Positions 60,312-64,000 of a stretch of DNA of 64,000 nt are shown one piece after another. The stretch spans positions 496,001-560,000 of the forward strand of contig CAWIXN010000004.1 in assembly GCA_963840095.1 (NCBI GenBank), given 5' to 3'. Position 1 is the stretch's first letter; every line of letters starts with the position of its first letter. The notes beneath the pieces are model-generated. The model saw only the letters and a program-made list of their open reading frames with translations, was not told the DNA's origin and did not search any database. Origin of the DNA: DATBGO01 sp963840095. Lineage in GTDB: Bacteria > Actinomycetota > Actinomycetes > Streptosporangiales > Streptosporangiaceae. Made by a program: the position numbers and the translations under genes.

Positions 60312-61690
60312 TCAGTCCTGGCTCAGCGCCTCGGAGATCCGGCGCTTGGCGAGCTCGTCCTGGCCGACGACGCACTTGGCGTAGATCCGCAGTAGCACGT
60401 CGACGCTGTGCCCGGCCCATTCGGCGACCTGGGTCGGGTAGACGCCTCCGTTGAGCCACGTGGACAGACATGCGTGGCGTAGGTCGTAGGGCCGCCGGGC
60501 CAGGGAGAGGCCTGCTCCGCTGGCGTGAGGGCCGCCTGGCGAGCTTTGATCCACGCGCGCCGATAGGTGATCGTGGGCAGTTCGCCACCGCGAACGCCGC
60601 TGAAGAGGCGGCCGTCCAAGGTGGTGCCGAGCGCAAGGTGCTCGCGGAGCAGCCTCGTCAGCTCGGGATGGACCGGCACTATGCGGCTATCGCCCTCCGG
60701 GCGGTGCTTGAGCTGCCGACGCTCTCGGGTACTTCCGTCATCGGTCCAGTCCGCGCCTGCATCGGGCGTCGCGCTCCGCAGCTGCAGCTCGCCCCATGCC
60801 TGTTCATCTTGCGTCCTTGAAGCTTGGGACGGTAGGACGAGGTCCTCCGCGCGCAGATTGATCGCTTCCTCGGGGCGCAGCCCCGCGTAGTACATAACCG
60901 CGAAGAAGGCGACGAGCGTTGGCCCGCTCGGCTGCTGGTCGCGCACCGCAGCCAGCAGAGCTCGCGCCTGACGCGGGTTCACGACACTGCGCCGGTCCAC
61001 CTGGCTCGAGACTCTCGGCGCAGTCCATTTGAGTGTCCGGATCGGGTTGCCGTCGAGCAGGCCTAGCTCAATCGCGTAGTCCATCGCGTTGGCCAGGATC
61101 GTGCGATTCCGCCGCGCTGTGCTCGCGGCCGCACTCCTGCCGTCGAGCCGACCGGTGGCCTGGTCGAGTACCCGGCGCGCGACGGCTGCCTCGGCCAGTG
61201 CCGACATCGGGACGCTGTTGTGGGCAACCCAGGCGAGGACCTCAGCGACGTCCTCGGGTGGATCGGCCCGCTGCTTGGTGTTGAACCCGTACCGAAGCAG
61301 GGCGCGGCGGACAGCAGCGTCGTCTGGGCGCCCGCGTGCTTCAGACAGCAACGCAGGGGAGGCAGCGATCAGTGCTCGTGCGATGTCCTTGCGGTACTTA
61401 GCCGAGGCCAGCTTCCACTTCATGTCGACATAGCGGCAGGCAAACTCGTACCAGCTGACGGCGGTCCTGCTGCGCTCCCACGACGTAGGCCTGCCAGTGA
61501 TGACACTGATGCTTCGCCCTTGCGCGTCGCGATCAACAGCGAGCTGCGGAAACTGTCGGCCTGGGCAGCAGTGCGGAAGCCTTCCTTCCAGAGCCTGCTA
61601 CTCACCTTCCAGCGCACCTTGTATGTGGTGACTCGGCTGCCCTTGTACCTTCGCCCGCCATTCGTAGAACGTGCGGCGGCTGACGCCGAG
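60312..61690 (-). pseudogene. Tyrosine integrase with two frameshifts
   Basis: Three pieces of one integrase lie in different frames. The N-terminal arm (TTYKVRWKVSSRLWKEGFRT) is at about 61600-61690. Near 61510 a frameshift leads to ITGRPTSWERSRTAVSWYEF, then the core (YAGLRPEEAINLRAEDL with the first catalytic Arg). Near 60510 a lost base in a C-run shifts the end: PYDLRHACLSTWLNGG holds the second Arg and GHSVDVLLRIYAKCV the nucleophile Tyr. It is read toward the tRNA. Without repair it is inactive. Confidence 0.85.
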
Positions 61691-61762
61691 ATCGGCACAC
61701 ACGTCTGCGATCGTGAGCTTGTCTAGCTCACGGACTCCGCGGCCGTGCTCAGCGCCGGACAC
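61598..61762 (-). pseudogene. Truncated excisionase-like HTH gene
   Basis: A 54-residue frame, VSGAEHGRGVRELDKLTIAD then VCADLGVSRRTFYEWRAK, matches the helix-turn-helix of AlpA/excisionase proteins that neighbour integrases in actinobacterial elements. The usual continuation after WRAKG is gone; sequence switches into the integrase arm, suggesting a deletion that joined xis to int. The GTG start is tentative. Confidence 0.65.
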
Positions 61763-62237
61763 GTCTCGCGCTCCGCACCGCCAGACCGCACCGGCTGACT
61801 GGCGCGCATCGCCAGACCGACCGGCACAGCCGCTCGTCCATTGTGGTCTCCTTCCGGATCAGGTCCCGAACGCATGATCCCGTCCTTGGATTCATGCACT
61901 CCGCGCGATTGTACGAGCCAGCCCGCGGGCTCCCCTAAGTTGGCACGCTCGGCCCGGGCCGCATAAGGCCGAGTGCCGGGCGCTTGCCATAAGTGATCGG
62001 GGTGACTCCCCGCAATGGTGCGGACATTCTCCGCACAGAAATGCCCTTCAATATTCTGCCGACGCCCTAGACCTTCAGGTCGGCGCCTTTGGCGTGTCTT
62101 GCCGCTCCGCTCCACCAATGTGCAGCAAGCGCCGACAGTATGCAACCGAAGCCCGATCGCCACTTAGCGACCGCCATTGTCCGTGAGCGTCCGTAGAAGA
62201 CCGTTACTGTCCGCCGGTAGGCCTCAGCACCACGCCA
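61763..62237. other. Spacer with small hairpins
   Basis: About 475 bp of unassigned DNA between the excisionase remnant and the CRP-like site. A hairpin tgcgga/tccgca is at about 62021-62037, and cgtccgt-type motifs recur near 62180-62215. An open frame on the minus strand has no motifs. Confidence 0.45.
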
Positions 62238-62259
62238 AATGTGATCTAAATCACATCAG
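62238..62259 (+). promoter_or_regulatory. Near-consensus CRP binding site
   Basis: aatgtgatctaaatcacat is centred at 62247/62248. The core TGTGA-N6-TCACA is perfect, and the flanks also match the classical CRP consensus. It is about 75 bp upstream of the HTH gene start. No crp gene is in the window. Confidence 0.6.
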
Positions 62260-62322
62260 GGATGTCTGCTAGCACGGTTCAGTCAGGACCGGATTGTCGG
62301 CCCCACTGCGCATGCTGGTTGG

Positions 62323-62646
62323 GTGAGCCAGTCGAAGCAGAAGGCGGCGCGTCGGGCCAGAAAGGTTCAGCCGGATCGGCGCGATCGGGCCGCCACGGCC
62401 CAGCTAGATCCTGCGGGGCGAGTCAGCCAGCTGCCCGAGACCAGGCTGCTTGAGCGAATCGGGCAGGCGCGGATCGAGCGAGACGAAGCCGAGGAAGAAC
62501 TGGCGATCCTCATCGAGGCTGCCGTCAGCCAAGGCGTCGGCTGGCCGCAGATCGCTACGCAGCTGGGCGTGACCAGGCAAGCTGCTCGCCAGCAGTACCA
62601 GCGCCGACACCCCAGTGGTGCCAGACATCAGGGCCACGTGGCATAG
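62323..62646 (+). CDS. Small helix-turn-helix protein
   Basis: A 107-residue protein. A basic N-terminus (SKQKAARRARK) precedes a coiled-coil-like helix (RIERDEAEEELAILIEAAV) and a HTH GVGWPQIATQLGVTRQAARQ, followed by a basic tail QYQRRHPSG. This resembles small actinobacterial DNA-binding proteins of unknown target. Starts with GTG. A CRP-type box lies upstream. No downstream operon partner. Confidence 0.7.
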   Translation: MSQSKQKAARRARKVQPDRRDRAATAQLDPAGRVSQLPETRLLERIGQARIERDEAEEELAILIEAAVSQGVGWPQIATQLGVTRQAARQQYQRRHPSGARHQGHVA

Positions 62647-63297
62647 CCCAGCGGCCAACGTGTAAAGCATCAACTGGAACTCGTGAACATCCGTTGTCGA
62701 GTCACGACGAGTACTGATGCTCGGCCAGAGGCCCGCTGACCAGGCACGACGGCAAAGATCGCCGCTCCGACAACAAGCGTTGTCGGAGCTGTGACAACTT
62801 TCTCTACGTCTTCAAGGGCGCGCCTGGCGGCGCGCCAACCGTCCGGCCCGGGCCAGACGCAGGCAGGAGCCGCGGGAACATCGGGGGAGTGTGCGTGACC
62901 AGCGCCGGGATGCCACCGTGTCCAGGGCGGGGCTGCGGGGGAGCGCCGCGCGGGGTGCGTCGGCCAGCCGCGCCCTACGGGCGGAAGCCCACCGGGCGCG
63001 GCGCCGCCGCCGGTCAACTGGCCCGCATCCGCAGGCCGGTGGCTGGCGCGGGCACGCTGCCCCGATGGTCGCGACTGCACATCTGACCGGGGCGTCCTCC
63101 GCGCCGGGCATCCTCTCGCCGCGCAAGATCACCGTCAAGGGCGCGCCCAAGGGCGCGTCCCTTCGGGCAGACCCTTGACCGTGATCTTCCCCAGCAAGGC
63201 CCCGGCACCTATCAGGAGGACGAGGGGAAGGCGGCATCAATACGCTCACCCCGCCTGCGTGAACTAGGCACCGCCGCACGCGCAGTCTAGCCCAAGG
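62647..63297. other. 650-bp spacer with structured repeats
   Basis: No frame has domain support on either strand. It contains the palindrome ggcgcgcctggcggcgcgcc (62818-62837) and a multi-hairpin element at 63125-63188. Confidence 0.5.
63125..63188. terminator. Three-stem inverted repeat after membrane gene pair
   Basis: An outer stem of 17 bp with one mismatch (63125-63141 and 63172-63188) encloses a perfect 7-bp hairpin (cgcgccc/gggcgcg) and a short ccc-ttc-ggg hairpin. It lies 110 bp beyond the stop of the minus-strand gene at 63298, so termination is one option; a mobile palindromic element is another. Confidence 0.55.
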
Positions 63298-63660
63298 CTA
63301 GCCCTTCTCCTGCCCCTCCGTCGTATCGGGGGAGGCGGCCTCGGCCCGGTTGATGAGGTCGTCGCGCTGCTGGCTGACTGCGGCCGTTTCACGACGGGAC
63401 TGTTCGAGATCGCGGCGCGAGTCACGGCCGCGGCGCGAGGTGCGGCGCGCACCGGTCAACAGCAGGCTCAGCCCGAGCATGGCGAGAGCACCGACCACGA
63501 TGCCGTAGAGGAACAGCGTGCCGGTGGAGCCGGTCACGTGGTAGCCGAACACCGCGAACCCGTGAGTGAGCACATGCGCGCTGCCAGCGTTGCTGAGCAC
63601 ACCGGCCACACCCACGACGACAGCCGCGACCAGAATGATTAGCCCAAGGATGACGATCAC
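63298..63660 (-). CDS. Small membrane protein with basic tail
   Basis: A 120-residue protein with two hydrophobic segments (VIVILGLIILVAAVVVGVAG and LFLYGIVVGALAMLGLSLLL) around a short GYHVTGSTGT loop, then a charged C-terminal helix (RRTSRRGRDSRRDLEQSRR). Actinobacterial relatives are common and uncharacterised. GTG start with AAGGAG 7 bases before it; an upstream extension lies in the next gene. It follows the next small membrane gene on the same strand, 25 bp apart. Confidence 0.75.
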   Translation of the reverse strand: MIVILGLIILVAAVVVGVAGVLSNAGSAHVLTHGFAVFGYHVTGSTGTLFLYGIVVGALAMLGLSLLLTGARRTSRRGRDSRRDLEQSRRETAAVSQQRDDLINRAEAASPDTTEGQEKG

Positions 63661-63685
63661 GACGTGCTCCTTGAAACCTACAGCC

Positions 63686-63913
63686 CTACCGGGCCCGGGG
63701 CAGGCGCGGGTAGCGGTCCACGAAAACGAAGACGGCGGCACCGATCACAAGACCCAGCACAGCCACCAGCCACAGCGGCATGACCTTGGCGAGGATGCCG
63801 CCGACCACGAAGGCGGCGAACAAGGCGACCGCGATCGCGTAAGGAGTCATAGCCACGGGCCGCCGCGTGCCCGGCTTGGGGTTCTTTTGATCCGGCGCGG
63901 GGTCCGTCACCAC
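63686..63913 (-). CDS. Small two-helix membrane protein
   Basis: A 75-residue protein. A hydrophilic Pro/Lys-rich N-terminus precedes two TM helices (YAIAVALFAAFVVGGILA and WLVAVLGLVIGAAVFVFV). A GGAG lies 9 bases before the chosen GTG; the ATG three codons upstream would touch the GGAG. Probably cotranscribed with the 120-residue membrane gene. Function unknown. Confidence 0.65.
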   Translation of the reverse strand: MVTDPAPDQKNPKPGTRRPVAMTPYAIAVALFAAFVVGGILAKVMPLWLVAVLGLVIGAAVFVFVDRYPRLPRAR

Positions 63914-64000
63914 AGTCGCCATCTCCTGCCAGCATGTTCGCTGTCTCAATTACGAGCATACTGCCCAGTACCAGAGCGTGCCTGCAAGAGACCCCCATGC

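Noticed and set aside
61723..62163. 146-residue minus-strand frame upstream of the excisionase remnant
   Set aside because: No motif, and its end overlaps the better-supported excisionase HTH frame.
62812..63279. Arg/Pro-rich frames on both strands near 63 kb
   Set aside because: Competing frames, no domain, and they cross palindromic DNA.
60098..64000. Intact genomic island with both attachment sites
   Set aside because: I could not find a repeat of the tRNA 3' end to the right within the window, and the integrase is broken.

Overview
The window is high-GC DNA with strong GC preference at third codon positions and dense, often overlapping genes (ATGA, TGATG and GTGA junctions). It carries a four-gene conservon (kinase-like, roadblock, DUF742, GTPase), DUF4193, a GuaB1-type IMPDH paralogue, a GlnR-type box before an ammonium transporter and a LexA/SOS box of the Gram-positive type. 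This points to an Actinomycetota chromosome, probably a streptomycete or Streptosporangiales-like soil lineage; the lineage is inference.

Layout. 0-3.4 kb: a structured dispersed repeat, a GNAT gene and amt with a GlnR-like box and a hairpin terminator. 3.4-7.7 kb: a ThDP-enzyme/cyclase operon divergent from an alpha/beta hydrolase. 7.8-12.3 kb: a membrane redox operon (ferric-reductase-like protein, a 57-residue ORF, a b-type cytochrome-like protein) next to an OmpR-type two-component system. 12.4-24.9 kb: housekeeping and cell-envelope genes (DD-carboxypeptidase, guaB1, TetR, MFS, transglycosylase, ferrochelatase, inositol phosphatase, pseudokinase, DUF4193, xylA). 25-36.5 kb: amidohydrolase, aldo-keto reductase, a convergent pair resembling DNA-alkylation repair genes (AlkZ-like and AlkB-like, the latter with an SOS box), acetamidase, PAP2 protein, FHA protein and acyl-CoA dehydrogenase. 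37-52.5 kb: a catabolic region with two APC permeases, an OYE-type oxidoreductase, aminotransferase, tautomerase, SDR, IclR regulator, DUF6282 hydrolase, a molybdenum hydroxylase (medium-small-large subunits) and a P450. 52.7-60 kb: a STAND-TPR protein and the conservon. 60-64 kb: a tRNA with CAT anticodon, a decayed integrase/excisionase, a small HTH gene behind a near-consensus CRP site, and two small membrane proteins.

Three themes stand out. First, gene decay: a polysaccharide deacetylase reduced to joined ends, a histone-deacetylase-like tail with a frameshift, a truncated aldehyde dehydrogenase, a frameshifted flavin oxidoreductase, a broken integrase, and a conservon kinase that seems to lack its sensor domain. 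Second, repeated short tandem duplications, many of 15 bp and in frame inside coding sequence. Third, structured palindromes, including a two-copy dispersed hairpin repeat with compensatory changes and a 54-bp palindrome inside an enzyme gene. All family assignments come from reading motifs; no database search was run.
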